Shown: one piece after another, positions 24,030 to 34,109 of the stretch
How positions within the stretch are numbered: the stretch's first letter is position 1
How the letters are laid out: each line of letters opens with the position of its first letter
Assembly (NCBI GenBank): GCA_964369605.1
Contig: CAYJFD010000001.1
Span: 62,001-126,000 of the forward strand
Source: CAYJFD01 sp964369605
GTDB lineage: Bacteria > Bacteroidota > Bacteroidia > Bacteroidales > UBA932
Direction of reading: 5' to 3'
DNA: 64,000 nucleotides
Position numbers and translations under genes: made by a program
Notes under the pieces: model-generated
What the model saw: only the letters and a program-made list of their open reading frames with translations
Databases searched by the model: none
What the model was told of the DNA's origin: nothing

Positions 24030-26366
24030 ATGAATCCGAAGAAAATAACTTTACTACTATTGATGTTGCTTGCCATCTCTGCAACGATGATGGCAGAAGA
24101 CAGAAAAGAAGCAACCATAACTAAGATGCAGAACAACCCTGACAAGGATAGTCATATAACAGGGCACGTAATAAATTCTAGTACAGGTGAGCACCTTGCA
24201 TATATTGATATTGTCATAGAAGGGACAACTATTGGAACTATGACAGATGCGACAGGGCATTACTACCTAAAGAATATACCTATTGGAACTCTAACTATTA
24301 GGGCCTCAGCCTTGGGTTATACAAGTCAGACAAAGACTGTGAATGTTGTAAAAAACTCAACAACGGAAATCCATTTTGAGGTAGCTGAGGACTTAGTGAT
24401 GTTAGAGGGCTCAGTAGTTTCTTCTAGTTTAACCTCAACAAATAGAAAGGAGACCTCAAATCTCGTAAATGTTGTAACCCCAAAGTTATTTGCCACAACA
24501 AGTTCTGCTAGTCTAGCAGACGCTCTAAATTTTCAGCCAGGATTAAGAGTTGAGAATAACTGTCAAAACTGTGGAACTCAGCAAGTCCGAATAAATGGAC
24601 TGGAAGGAAATTACACCCAGCTTCTATTAGATAATAGGGCTATTAGTAGTGCCCTTTCGGGAGTTTATGGACTGGAGCAGTTACCTCTTAATATGATAGA
24701 AAGGGTAGAGATAATAAGGGGTGGAGGATCAGCTCTTTTTGGAGCAAATGCAGTAGCTGGGACGATCAATATTATAACAAAAGAGGCCTTTACAAACTCT
24801 TTTCAAGCCTCAAATAATACAACAGTAATAGGTAAAGGCGGCATAGATAATCTGAGTTCAATAAACGGAACAATGGTCTCTGACGATAATAAAGTAGGTG
24901 CTGCGATATTTGCTTCAGTAAGAGAGAGGAGTGCCTATGATGTAAACGGAGATGGTTTTTCAGAAATACCTACAATTAAATCAAAAAGCATCGGAACAAG
25001 AGCCTATTTTAGAACAAGCGATAATACTAAATTAACAGCAGAGTATAACACTATATATGAATATAGAAGGGGTGGTGACAATATTAACCTACCTCCACAT
25101 GAAGCAGAAATAGCAGAGGAATTAGACCATAATATTAATACGGCAAATGTAAAATATGATATATATCTAGCCGAATCAAAGCATTGGTTACAAGCCTATA
25201 CTTCTTTCCAGCACATTAATAGGGATAGTTACTACGGAACAGGAAAGGATTTAAATGCCTATGGCCAGACAACTGATTTTACGAGTGTTTCCGGATTACA
25301 ATATGTTTGGAGAATGGATAACTGTCTATTTATGCCCGCTAATTTTACAGCAGGAACAGAATACAGTTATTCAAACCTAGAAGATAACACCCCTGGGTAT
25401 AATAGGTATGTGAATCAAACAGTAAAACAAAGTAGCGTTTTCCTCCAGAATGAATGGAAAAATGAGAAACTGACATTCTTAGTAGGAGGAAGAATGGATT
25501 ATCATAGCATACTTGCAAAACCAATACTAAGTCCAAGAGTTAATTTACGATATACTCCTGTTTCTTGGCTTGCCCTACGAGGTGGATTCGCAAGTGGATT
25601 TAGGGCTCCACAAGTATTTGATGAAGATCTACATATAGAAGCACTAGGAGGAAGCGTCGTTATGATAGAAAATGCTGAAGATCTCAAAGAGGAAAGATCT
25701 AATAGTATTAATTTCTCTGCGGACTTTAATAAGAGTTGGACTGGAGGAGCAGTAACTTTCTTAGTAGAGGGATTCTATACTGAATTATCAGATGTTTTTA
25801 TTCTATCAGATGATAGAAAGGATGCAGATGGTAATCTAATAAAGGTAAGAAGTAACGGATCAGGAGCCTATGTGACAGGTATAAATCTAGAAAGTAGAAT
25901 AGTTCCGACAAGAGATATAGAGTTCCAATTAGGTTTTACCTACCAACAGAGCAAATATAAGGAAGCGGAGAAGTGGACTGAGACTCTTGCTGCTCAAGAT
26001 AGAATGTTTAGAACACCAGATATGTATGGCTTTATTACAGCGAACTATTCTCCAATCGAGAATTTAGATTTTTCGTTTACGGCAAATTATACTGGTTCAA
26101 TGTTGGTACAGCATACTATTGTTGACAATAGTGGGAATGAAACATTTGAAGAGGTAGATACTCCTTCATTTGTAGATATGAGTGCAAAGATTGGATATGA
26201 TCTTCCACTTAAAGGTGTATCTTCATTAAGACTAGAGTTAGGAGTGAAGAATATCCTAAATAGTTATCAAGATGATTTAGATATAGGTCCAAATAGAGAT
26301 GCAGGCTACGTTTATGGGCCATCTTTGCCTCGCTCTGTCTACTTTGCCCTCAAATTTTCATTCTAA
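24030..26366 (+). CDS. TonB-dependent outer-membrane receptor with CarboxypepD_reg-like N-domain
   Basis: A 778-residue receptor from the ATG at 24030, chosen because it directly precedes a normal signal peptide (KKITLLLLMLLAISATMMA); an upstream TTG would add a basic stretch and overlap the promoter. After the signal peptide come a CarboxypepD_reg-like beta domain (about residues 35-115: ITGHVINSSTGEHLAYIDI), a plug domain (about 135-240, with ADALNFQPGLRVE and IIRGGGSALFGANAVAGTINI) and a 22-strand barrel ending in aromatic YFALKFSF. A short NCQNCG motif sits in the plug. The ligand is unknown; the look is of the siderophore/cobalamin/heme class and not SusC. It is followed after 17 bp by an ATP-grasp ligase. 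Confidence 0.9.
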   Translation: MNPKKITLLLLMLLAISATMMAEDRKEATITKMQNNPDKDSHITGHVINSSTGEHLAYIDIVIEGTTIGTMTDATGHYYLKNIPIGTLTIRASALGYTSQTKTVNVVKNSTTEIHFEVAEDLVMLEGSVVSSSLTSTNRKETSNLVNVVTPKLFATTSSASLADALNFQPGLRVENNCQNCGTQQVRINGLEGNYTQLLLDNRAISSALSGVYGLEQLPLNMIERVEIIRGGGSALFGANAVAGTINIITKEAFTNSFQASNNTTVIGKGGIDNLSSINGTMVSDDNKVGAAIFASVRERSAYDVNGDGFSEIPTIKSKSIGTRAYFRTSDNTKLTAEYNTIYEYRRGGDNINLPPHEAEIAEELDHNINTANVKYDIYLAESKHWLQAYTSFQHINRDSYYGTGKDLNAYGQTTDFTSVSGLQYVWRMDNCLFMPANFTAGTEYSYSNLEDNTPGYNRYVNQTVKQSSVFLQNEWKNEKLTFLVGGRMDYHSILAKPILSPRVNLRYTPVSWLALRGGFASGFRAPQVFDEDLHIEALGGSVVMIENAEDLKEERSNSINFSADFNKSWTGGAVTFLVEGFYTELSDVFILSDDRKDADGNLIKVRSNGSGAYVTGINLESRIVPTRDIEFQLGFTYQQSKYKEAEKWTETLAAQDRMFRTPDMYGFITANYSPIENLDFSFTANYTGSMLVQHTIVDNSGNETFEEVDTPSFVDMSAKIGYDLPLKGVSSLRLELGVKNILNSYQDDLDIGPNRDAGYVYGPSLPRSVYFALKFSF

Positions 26367-26383
26367 ATATTCCCAGAAAGAAA

Positions 26384-27250
26384 GTGGCAGATTATAAAGG
26401 TTGGATAATATATTCAAGTACTACCCCAAGAGATAATAATGCTTTTGGATGGTTTGTTGAGGCGGCAAAGAAATACTCTATAGATTTAGAGCTTAAGTTC
26501 GAAGACGAACTCAATATCCCTTGTAGTGAGGTGCCTGACTTTGCCTTACTTAGAACATATAATAGTCCCTTGTCTTCTTATTTAGAGTCCCAGAAAGTGA
26601 GGGTATTTAATTCAACAGTTTCGATGGAACTCTCAAGGGACAAATACGCCTCGTATTTAGCACTAAAAGCTGCTGGAGTGGCAAGTCCTAAAAGCAGGCG
26701 TTTAAGTGCGAGAAATCGAGATTTTCAAAGCCTTATCGAGGACTTTGGACAAAAACCTTTTATATTAAAACAAACACAAGGTTCAAAAGGCGAGAATGTA
26801 TATCTAATTCAGAGCGAAAAAGATTTTACAGATGCGATATCAGAGTGTGGCGACAACGAAATAATGGTGCAGGAATATATCAATACCTCGTATGGGAAGG
26901 ATATAAGAGTTTGGGTTGTAGGAGGTGAAGTCTGTGCTTCTGTATTAAGGAAGAATGATAATTCCTTTAAATCTAATTATGCGCAAGGAGGATCTGCCTA
27001 TGAGATAGAACTCCCACAAGAGGTTAAGGAGATGGCTATAGCAGCAACTGCAGCTGTGGGACTAGATTTTGCAGGAGTAGATATACTCTTTTTAGATAAA
27101 GGTTTTAGTGTTTGCGAAATAAATGGGAATGCTGGATTTCGAACCTTAGCTCTAACAAATCAGCATCCCCATATTGATTTACCATCATCTATGATGGAGT
27201 ATATATCTAAAGTTCTGGAGCGAACATCGGATCCCAAGGTGGAAGCATAG
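26384..27250 (+). CDS. RimK-like ATP-grasp ligase
   Basis: A 288-residue ATP-grasp protein resembling RimK, which adds glutamates to protein S6 or other acceptors. The ATP-binding lysine region KPFILKQTQGSKGENVYLI, the QEYINTSYGKDIRVWVVGG block and the metal-binding end GVDILFLDKGFSVCEINGNAGF match the fold well. The likely start is GTG (26384); no better ATG is near. What it ligates is not evident: it could make a peptide bond on a small metabolite or protein. It follows a TonB receptor by 17 bp, and its 3' end overlaps the convergent C1B peptidase gene by 44 bp. Confidence 0.8.
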   Translation: MADYKGWIIYSSTTPRDNNAFGWFVEAAKKYSIDLELKFEDELNIPCSEVPDFALLRTYNSPLSSYLESQKVRVFNSTVSMELSRDKYASYLALKAAGVASPKSRRLSARNRDFQSLIEDFGQKPFILKQTQGSKGENVYLIQSEKDFTDAISECGDNEIMVQEYINTSYGKDIRVWVVGGEVCASVLRKNDNSFKSNYAQGGSAYEIELPQEVKEMAIAATAAVGLDFAGVDILFLDKGFSVCEINGNAGFRTLALTNQHPHIDLPSSMMEYISKVLERTSDPKVEA

Positions 27251-28655
27251 TGGCCTCTTGATCTAGAATCTTTAATATTTTAGGATCTACATATTTCTTT
27301 TCTATAACCAGACGGAAGGAGTATTCGTCAAACCATTCATCAGTAATAACAAGGTGTCCTTTGTAGCCACTCATTCCCCACGAATTTTCTACTAACCACT
27401 TTGTAGGCTGACCTTGTTTATCTAGGTCAACAGCTACTAGTGTCATAGCATGGGAAGAACCGCTAGAACCAGTTAGAATTCTCTCCCTTTTGTTCATTGA
27501 AAATCTAGTGCCCATCAAGGACTCGTAGTCAAAATTATTAAGATCTAGTACTCCATTCTTACTATCTAGGAACTTTCCTACGTCGCACGAGTAATACATC
27601 ATAGTATTACCCTTAATCGATTTAATAGCCATCTTTTTAATATCTTCCATAGGTAGATTAATATACTTCCAGTTATGACCGTCATATACGTGTCTATCTT
27701 GCTCGATCTCATAGCATTTATAATAATCTCTAGTAGGGTCATTCATTATCATTACATAAATATTTTGAAGATCTTTACCTACGTATTCATCATAAAATGA
27801 ATGTGGGGTATATTCTTTATTCTCCCAAGTAAAGTTAACAGGAGGTTCTCCCAGGTTTAGCACAAGAAACTCGTATACAAATTCAAGCATAAGACCTTTT
27901 CGGTATTCAAGAAGTTCAGCTAGCTCTTGGTCGTTTAGTGGCTTAACAGGCGCTCTTTGCATCCCTTCAGGTATTACGGGAGCATAGCCCTCTCCAAGTG
28001 CAGGAGATTTTCCCTGCTGTGCTGCAAGCATTCTTAGTTCAAGAGCAAACTCTTTTAACTTGATATTTAATAACATGCTCATTTGAGAGGTATTATTGCT
28101 CGAGTAAGTATCAGGCATTACTTCGTATGGAACAAGTCCATACTTAGAAATCAGGTCAGAAACTCCAGTGAACTGTCCCCCATCGCTAAGGGCATTTCTA
28201 AATAGCCACTCGACCTTTCTATCGGTCATTTCAAGGGCTTTAGTGTCAATAATGCTTTGAAGAAATAGATTTGATTTCTCTAATTGGTCCCAGAAAAAAT
28301 TATAGGTCTGAGAAAAGTGAAATTCCCCTAATTCTCTTTCTTCCATTACTTCTGCTCTTAGAACATTCAGTCCAGTGTATAACCAACAGCGTCCACTTGA
28401 TTGTTGGTCACTGATGCCGATAGACTCAACCATATCAGAAAAGCTATATTCTTTCGCTGGGTAGTTCAGCTGACTAACAGCAAGGGTCTTAATATTATTA
28501 TTCCTAATAGCATTCCCTATAGCTCTTTTCTCAGGGCTATCTTTATAGGATTTTTGAATTTTTTGTAACAACTCTGTGTCAATACCCCCATCTTTTTGTG
28601 CATAAGAAAATCCACAGAAAGAAAAGAGTAGAAGGAAAATTGAAATGTATCTCAT
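27207..28655 (-). CDS. Secreted C1B-type cysteine peptidase (bleomycin hydrolase/PepC-like)
   Basis: A 482-residue cysteine protease of family C1B. The catalytic cysteine Cys90 lies in QQSSGRCWLY, the His in SGSSHAMTLVAVD and the Asn in LVENSWG. Unlike the usual cytosolic PepC/BLMH it has a clear Sec signal peptide (about residues 1-19, ending FSYAQ), so it acts in the periplasm or outside. It lies in the minus-strand gene cluster behind gcvP, after the terminator of the M6 protease gene. Its 3' end overlaps the convergent ATP-grasp gene. Confidence 0.9.
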   Translation of the reverse strand: MRYISIFLLLFSFCGFSYAQKDGGIDTELLQKIQKSYKDSPEKRAIGNAIRNNNIKTLAVSQLNYPAKEYSFSDMVESIGISDQQSSGRCWLYTGLNVLRAEVMEERELGEFHFSQTYNFFWDQLEKSNLFLQSIIDTKALEMTDRKVEWLFRNALSDGGQFTGVSDLISKYGLVPYEVMPDTYSSNNTSQMSMLLNIKLKEFALELRMLAAQQGKSPALGEGYAPVIPEGMQRAPVKPLNDQELAELLEYRKGLMLEFVYEFLVLNLGEPPVNFTWENKEYTPHSFYDEYVGKDLQNIYVMIMNDPTRDYYKCYEIEQDRHVYDGHNWKYINLPMEDIKKMAIKSIKGNTMMYYSCDVGKFLDSKNGVLDLNNFDYESLMGTRFSMNKRERILTGSSGSSHAMTLVAVDLDKQGQPTKWLVENSWGMSGYKGHLVITDEWFDEYSFRLVIEKKYVDPKILKILDQEATMLPPWDPMFAPEL

Positions 28656-28676
28656 TTGTGAATAGGTTTTTAAAAA

Positions 28677-28702
28677 ACAGGTAGCTTTATTTAGCTACCT
28701 GT
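28677..28702 (-). terminator. Terminator after the M6 protease gene
   Basis: ACAGGTAGCT and AGCTACCTGT form a perfect 10-bp stem with loop TTATTT; six T follow on the minus strand. It lies between the M6 protease and the C1B peptidase genes, so readthrough or a separate promoter is needed for the latter; I see no good -7 element there. Confidence 0.88.
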
Positions 28703-28715
28703 AAGATTTATATAT

Positions 28716-30785
28716 TTAAGGATTAACTATTAGAGTCTTCCTAATAGACTCCGTGTGCGTATCGTATGAAATAATAGCAGAAATAACATATTCCCCAGTT
28801 TTTAGAGTAATAGGGTCATTAGGATCTACTACTTGTGTATTCACTACCCAAAGAATGGATTTAGGGGTAGCTGTACTATATTGTTGTAACTTTAGAACAA
28901 GTTGATCTCCATCGTTATACTCTCTGTCTTCAAGTAAGATGTAGTTATAACCTTTCTCCTTGAATCTAGATTTCAGAAGAACGATATCTAGACTCTCTAT
29001 AGATGTTAGCGGGTATTGAGATACGTGCATAGCATAAGAATCCAGCGTTACAGTAACTGTAGCATAAGCCATAGCAGGAGCTTCAAATGCAAATGCTCCA
29101 TTCTGATCTGTAGTAGTCTCTATACTGCCTTCAAGTAGCTGGATATTAACTAAAGCTCCAGCTAGAGGAGATCCATTAGAATCCTTAATTGTACCGCTAA
29201 GCGATATTGGAATATTAGAATTACTTAACGTAAAGCTAACACCTGCAGCGCCATTATCCTTAATATTTGTAAGGTTATATCCAGTTGCTTTATCATCCCA
29301 GTCTACAGCTGCAGGATTAGTAGTAGCTGTAAAGCTAGTGACATCTAATGAACCAGGGAAAGGAACATTAGCATGATCGCGTCTAATATTACTTTCATTC
29401 CCGCAAGATTCAATAAGATTAAAGCATTGGTGAGCTGCTAGATCGTTAATTCCTCTTCCATTTTCCCATCTTCTTTTTGCGGTCATACCATCAACATTTC
29501 TATTTGATCTATCTATATGGTAGATTAAAAGACCAGTAGGTATGTATTTATCCCATCCTTGTCCTCCTCTACTTTCATAAACAAAGAATTCTCCATCGGT
29601 TGCAGTAGGTGACATATATGCATCATCGTTTTCAACAGGAAGAATAGTATATTCCTTGGCCTCATATAGAGTTTTGATATCTTCCTCTAACCAACCTAGC
29701 ATTTGTCTTTCTATAATGTTAAAATAAGGAGGAGTATTCCCGTTGTTATTATAACCACCACTATTCATAAGAGAGAATATCCCAAGACCAGGAGCACTAC
29801 CTCCAGTGTTATAGTTTGTGTCATAAAAGTCAGGAAGGCTTAGTACGTGTCCAAACTCGTGAGTAAAAGTTCCTATACCGCATAAAGTCTCTCCTGAGGC
29901 TCCTCTAAATTCAGAGGTACAAGCGTAACCAAATGCAGTTTTGCCATCTAAGATCGTAGGTTCATAGAATAAAGCCCATTTGTGAGGCCAAATAGTAGTA
30001 CTAGGACCTCCTTCAGCTTCATTATATCCAGAATAATAGAAGAATAAATTATCAATATATCCGTCGTTATCTAGGTCATATTGAGAAAAATCTATATCAG
30101 GGTCAGCTAATTTAAGAACCTCAGTGAAAAGTTCCTGAACATTAGAATCATTGGAGTTTCCGCTACGAGCGCCATAGTAATCATGATTCTTACTTACCGT
30201 ATAAGGTCCAGCGATCACAAAAGTAGGATCAAATTTTCCTCCAGAATTTTCTGAATAGTAGTTCTTTGCAGATCCTGTAGCCCCATTAAGGGAGTATCCA
30301 TCTTCGTTTAGAAGATTTTCAAAACTTGAGTTAGGATAGGTAAAAGGTATATCAGGAAACTCAACAAGGATGGTTAAAAATTTCTTAGAACCAGTGCTTA
30401 TAGAGTTTTGAGCCTCACTAGAGTTACTTCTCATAGAACTATACATCTGTTCTTTAAGTGCATTAGCCCTAGCGATAGCTGCTTGAGGAGGAGTAATTGT
30501 TGATGCTCCACTTCTAGTAAAACCAGCGTTAGTTACTTTTGAATTAGATGCAACTATATATCCACCAGCATCGAATGATGCGTGATAATAGAAACCATCT
30601 TCCTTTTGAGCTACTAGCCCTCCATTAACTGTAGTCCAGCTAAGAAACTCGTCTCCGTGAAGTTCTATTGTCAATGAAGATCCGTCAGGTTGTGTAATTT
30701 GAATAGGTCCCTTCTTTGCAGGGATAGCAAGCGCAGTAGTTGTTATTAGTGATAGCGCGACTAAAAGTGTTATTATTCTTTTCAT
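28716..30785 (-). CDS. M6-family secreted metalloprotease with CarboxypepD_reg-like domain
   Basis: A 689-residue protease related to immune inhibitor A. It has a Sec signal peptide (residues 1-20, TTTALA), a propeptide-like part, an M6 catalytic domain (about 130-520) with the zinc motif HEFGH (309-313) and a following conserved DFYD, then a carboxypeptidase regulatory-like beta domain (about 525-605, ISLSGTIKDSNGSPLAGAL) and a small C-terminal beta domain. It is expected to act outside the cell or on the surface. It is co-oriented with a lipoprotein and gcvP upstream. The tail ends RKTLIVNP, which is not a clear T9SS sorting signal. Confidence 0.88.
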   Translation of the reverse strand: MKRIITLLVALSLITTTALAIPAKKGPIQITQPDGSSLTIELHGDEFLSWTTVNGGLVAQKEDGFYYHASFDAGGYIVASNSKVTNAGFTRSGASTITPPQAAIARANALKEQMYSSMRSNSSEAQNSISTGSKKFLTILVEFPDIPFTYPNSSFENLLNEDGYSLNGATGSAKNYYSENSGGKFDPTFVIAGPYTVSKNHDYYGARSGNSNDSNVQELFTEVLKLADPDIDFSQYDLDNDGYIDNLFFYYSGYNEAEGGPSTTIWPHKWALFYEPTILDGKTAFGYACTSEFRGASGETLCGIGTFTHEFGHVLSLPDFYDTNYNTGGSAPGLGIFSLMNSGGYNNNGNTPPYFNIIERQMLGWLEEDIKTLYEAKEYTILPVENDDAYMSPTATDGEFFVYESRGGQGWDKYIPTGLLIYHIDRSNRNVDGMTAKRRWENGRGINDLAAHQCFNLIESCGNESNIRRDHANVPFPGSLDVTSFTATTNPAAVDWDDKATGYNLTNIKDNGAAGVSFTLSNSNIPISLSGTIKDSNGSPLAGALVNIQLLEGSIETTTDQNGAFAFEAPAMAYATVTVTLDSYAMHVSQYPLTSIESLDIVLLKSRFKEKGYNYILLEDREYNDGDQLVLKLQQYSTATPKSILWVVNTQVVDPNDPITLKTGEYVISAIISYDTHTESIRKTLIVNP

Positions 30786-30796
30786 AATCGTAGATA

Positions 30797-31219
30797 TTAA
30801 TAGTTTTGAATAATAATACCAAAGCCTCCAGCCTTGCTATATAACCATATCTTATTGTCAACCATTTTTAAGACCTCCATATTATACTCTCCTTCGATTT
30901 CATCCTTAATACCGATAACGGTAATGGAAAGATCTAGCATATCTCCAGGTGTAGGAGAGGCTTTAGGAAGATTTTCGACGTTGCAGGCAAGACCTTGTGA
31001 CGGGTTTTGAATCCTACTTGAATTAGAAGAGCTTAGCTCGGAAAATGAGATTTGCCCTTTCAAACCGTCGAATAGATAGAGTGCATCTGCACCTTTATAA
31101 ACGCCGATTTCAGTTTGGACTTCAAAGTCTGTCTGAGAGACAGGGACACCGCCATCACAAGATGTTAGCATCGGTAAGCATGCGATTACGCACGCAAACA
31201 AGAGAGTTTTAATTTTCAT
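30797..31219 (-). CDS. Small lipoprotein of unknown function
   Basis: A 140-residue protein with a lipobox LTSC (Cys21) after a hydrophobic signal. The mature part is mostly polar and has no motif I recognise; it contains the repeated phrase of hydrophobic-charged strands ending in GFGIIIQNY. It sits between gcvP (22 bp upstream) and the M6 protease (11 bp downstream), so it is probably in their operon; a function tied to the protease is only a guess. Confidence 0.65.
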   Translation of the reverse strand: MKIKTLLFACVIACLPMLTSCDGGVPVSQTDFEVQTEIGVYKGADALYLFDGLKGQISFSELSSSNSSRIQNPSQGLACNVENLPKASPTPGDMLDLSITVIGIKDEIEGEYNMEVLKMVDNKIWLYSKAGGFGIIIQNY

Positions 31220-31241
31220 ATATAATAATTTAATAGTGTGT

Positions 31242-34109
31242 CTATTCTATCAGAGAAATAAGATTCCTATCGCCAAATCCGTTGTCTACACGTGCAGATC
31301 CTGGCCATATCTTATTTTCTCTAATCCATTCAAGAGGAAAGGCTGCCTGCTCTCTTGAATATGAGTGCTTCCATTCGCTTGCGCAAATCTCATCCGCTGT
31401 GTGAGGAGCCATCTTGATAACATTGTCATCCTTATCTGCCTCGCCATTTTTTATAGCTTCACATTCAGCCTTAATTGATTTCATCGCCTCGATAAATCTT
31501 TCGATCTCTTCTAATGACTCACTCTCAGTAGGCTCAATCATCAATGTTTCATGAACAGGGAATGAAAGTGTTGGGGCGTGGAAACCATAGTCAATAAGTC
31601 TTTTAGCGATATCAGTAGCGTCTACGCCGTATTCAGACTTAAATCTTTGAAGGTTCACAATACACTCGTGGCCAACTCTACCAGTTGCTCCAGTATATAG
31701 GATTTCAAATTCAGGTTTTAAGCGTTCTGCCATATAGTTTGCACTAAGAATCGCAGTAGCCGTAACCTTTCTAAGTCCTTCAGCACCTAACATCTTTAAG
31801 TAAGCGTGCGTTACAGAGTTTAGAAGAGCAGCTCCATAAGGGGCAGAACTCACAGCGCCTACAGGAGCTGTTAAACTTTCTTTCGTTTGTCTATTTCCTT
31901 TAGTGTCCACATAGTCAGGGTAGCAGTTAGGGTGACCAGGAAGATAAGGAATAAGGTGTGAAGAACAGCAAATAGCTCCTACACCAGGACCACCACCACC
32001 GTGAGCCATAGCAAATGTCTTGTGAAGGTTAAGGTGACAAATATCTGCTCCGATTAAGCCAGGACTAGTGATACCAGTTTGCCCATTCATATTTGCTCCA
32101 TCCATAAATACCTGTCCACCATTATCGTGAATGATTTTACATATTTCTTTAATCTCTACCTCAAAGATACCGTGAGTAGAAGGGTAGGTAATCATAATAC
32201 CGAATAACTCATCCTTATGCTCGATAGCCTTCTGACGAAGTTCCTCAACATTAACATTTCCCTTCTCGTCGCAAGAAACTAGTATAGGGTAGGTTCCAGC
32301 TAGTACGCAAGAAGCAGGGTTTGTTCCGTGAGCAGAGGTAGGTATAATAATCTTTGTTCTGTGTTCTTGATTGATAGCCTTAAAGTAGTGCTTAATAGCT
32401 ATTAGGGCAGCATATTCTCCAGCAGCACCAGAGTTTGGCTGTAGTGAACATGCATCAAAACCAGTAGCTATAGCTAAGTCATGACTCATTTCCTCTACTA
32501 TCTGTAATGAACCCTGTACCTGATCTTTTGGCGCATAAGGGTGGACATTTCCAAGTTCAGCCCAAGTTAGAGGCATCATCTCTGTAGCAGCATTAAGCTT
32601 CATTGTACAAGATCCTAGAGGAATCATAGAGTGAGTAAGAGATATATCTTTTCTTTCTAATTTCTTGATATAGCGCATCATCTCTGTCTCAGAGTGATAA
32701 GTGTTAAATATCTTTTGCTCCAAGAATTTGCTTTCACGAGGAAGCATATCTACCTCAGAAATCGTATTACATCCACATTCTATATTCTCGATACCGAAAA
32801 TCTTAAGGATATTTATAGCTTCATTACAATCCGTTAATTCGTCAAAAGAAATTTGAACGCAACTCTCGCAAGGATAGAAGAAATTATATCCAGCCTCAAG
32901 AGCTGCTTTCTTGATAGATTCAGTATTAATACCTTCTACGCAAATAGTATCGAAGAAATTTTCGTTAGATAACTTGAATCCTGCATCTTTAAGTTTAGCA
33001 GCAACAGCGTGAGCGTAGTTATAAGTGCGTAGGGCGATCTCTTTAATTCCCTCACTTCCGAAGTATGTTGCATACATTCCTGTCATAACTGCCATAAGAG
33101 CTGTTGCAGTACATATATTTGAAGTAGCTTTTTCTCTCTTAATATGTTGTTCTCTTGTTTGAAGAGCTAGGCGAAGAGCCTTATTTCCTAATCTGTCTAC
33201 TGAGATACCAACAATACGACCAGGTAGGTTACGTTTGTAATTCTCTCTTGTTGACATCCATCCAGCAGTAGGTCCACCAAATCCCATCGGAAGACCGAAG
33301 CGTTGAGCAGTTCCAAAAGCTATATCTGCACCCCACGATGCTGGCTCTTTATATAGTGCAAGTGATAGTAAATCACAGTGTGCAGCTACGAGTATCTCAG
33401 AAGTATGAGCTTTTTCGCAGAATTCTGCATAGTCTCTAACTTCTCCATTAGCAGCCGGATATTGAATAACGGCTCCAAAACATTTATTATCAAAGCCATT
33501 AGCGATAGCATCTTTGTAATCGCCAACGATAAGTTCGATTCCAAGACCAAAGGCGCGAGTTTCAAGAACAGAAAGTACGTGAGAGAAGATATTCTTATCT
33601 ACAAAGAAACTATTCTTCCCTTCCTTTACAGCGGCGCGTGATCTTAAATCGTACATCATTCTTACAGCCTCTCCAGCAGCAGTCGCATCATCAAGAAGAG
33701 AGCTATTTGCAAGAGGAAAGCCAGAAAGAGAGGCGATCATCGTTTGAAAGTTGATAAGACCTTCAAGGCGTCCTTGTGAAATCTCAGCTTGGTACGGAGT
33801 ATATGATGTATACCACACAGGATTTTCAAAGATATTTCTCATAATAACAGAAGGGGTAGCAGTGCCATAATATCCCTGTCCTATTAATGATCTAACTAAT
33901 TTATTTTTAGAAGCAATATTTTTTAAACGGGTTAAATATTCGTACTCGCCCTGAGGTGGGTCCAGCGCAAGTAAGCTAGGGTCAATAATATCCCTAGGAA
34001 AGACCTGATTAATAAACTCCTCGTTAGACGCAACGCCTAAAAACTCCAACATTTGTTTAAGTTGCCCATCGCGTGGGCCAATATGTCTGTCGACAAAATT
34101 AAAAGCCAT
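31242..34109 (-). CDS. gcvP: Glycine dehydrogenase (decarboxylating), P protein
   Basis: A 955-residue full-length P protein that decarboxylates glycine and loads the aminomethyl group on the lipoyl arm of GcvH. It is the fused form (alpha and beta halves in one chain), with the PLP lysine Lys697 in HLNLHKTFAMAHGGGGPG. The N-terminal block FVDRHIGPRDGQLKQML and the SCTMKLNAATEMMPL motif are present. It heads a minus-strand cluster with a lipoprotein and two proteases. The upstream region contains a direct repeat GTGCCA. Confidence 0.97.
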   Translation of the reverse strand: MAFNFVDRHIGPRDGQLKQMLEFLGVASNEEFINQVFPRDIIDPSLLALDPPQGEYEYLTRLKNIASKNKLVRSLIGQGYYGTATPSVIMRNIFENPVWYTSYTPYQAEISQGRLEGLINFQTMIASLSGFPLANSSLLDDATAAGEAVRMMYDLRSRAAVKEGKNSFFVDKNIFSHVLSVLETRAFGLGIELIVGDYKDAIANGFDNKCFGAVIQYPAANGEVRDYAEFCEKAHTSEILVAAHCDLLSLALYKEPASWGADIAFGTAQRFGLPMGFGGPTAGWMSTRENYKRNLPGRIVGISVDRLGNKALRLALQTREQHIKREKATSNICTATALMAVMTGMYATYFGSEGIKEIALRTYNYAHAVAAKLKDAGFKLSNENFFDTICVEGINTESIKKAALEAGYNFFYPCESCVQISFDELTDCNEAINILKIFGIENIECGCNTISEVDMLPRESKFLEQKIFNTYHSETEMMRYIKKLERKDISLTHSMIPLGSCTMKLNAATEMMPLTWAELGNVHPYAPKDQVQGSLQIVEEMSHDLAIATGFDACSLQPNSGAAGEYAALIAIKHYFKAINQEHRTKIIIPTSAHGTNPASCVLAGTYPILVSCDEKGNVNVEELRQKAIEHKDELFGIMITYPSTHGIFEVEIKEICKIIHDNGGQVFMDGANMNGQTGITSPGLIGADICHLNLHKTFAMAHGGGGPGVGAICCSSHLIPYLPGHPNCYPDYVDTKGNRQTKESLTAPVGAVSSAPYGAALLNSVTHAYLKMLGAEGLRKVTATAILSANYMAERLKPEFEILYTGATGRVGHECIVNLQRFKSEYGVDATDIAKRLIDYGFHAPTLSFPVHETLMIEPTESESLEEIERFIEAMKSIKAECEAIKNGEADKDDNVIKMAPHTADEICASEWKHSYSREQAAFPLEWIRENKIWPGSARVDNGFGDRNLISLIE

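Noticed and set aside
28716..28900. T9SS sorting domain at the C-terminus of the M6 protease
   Set aside because: The last residues do not show the conserved Lys/Gly pattern of type A or B sorting domains.
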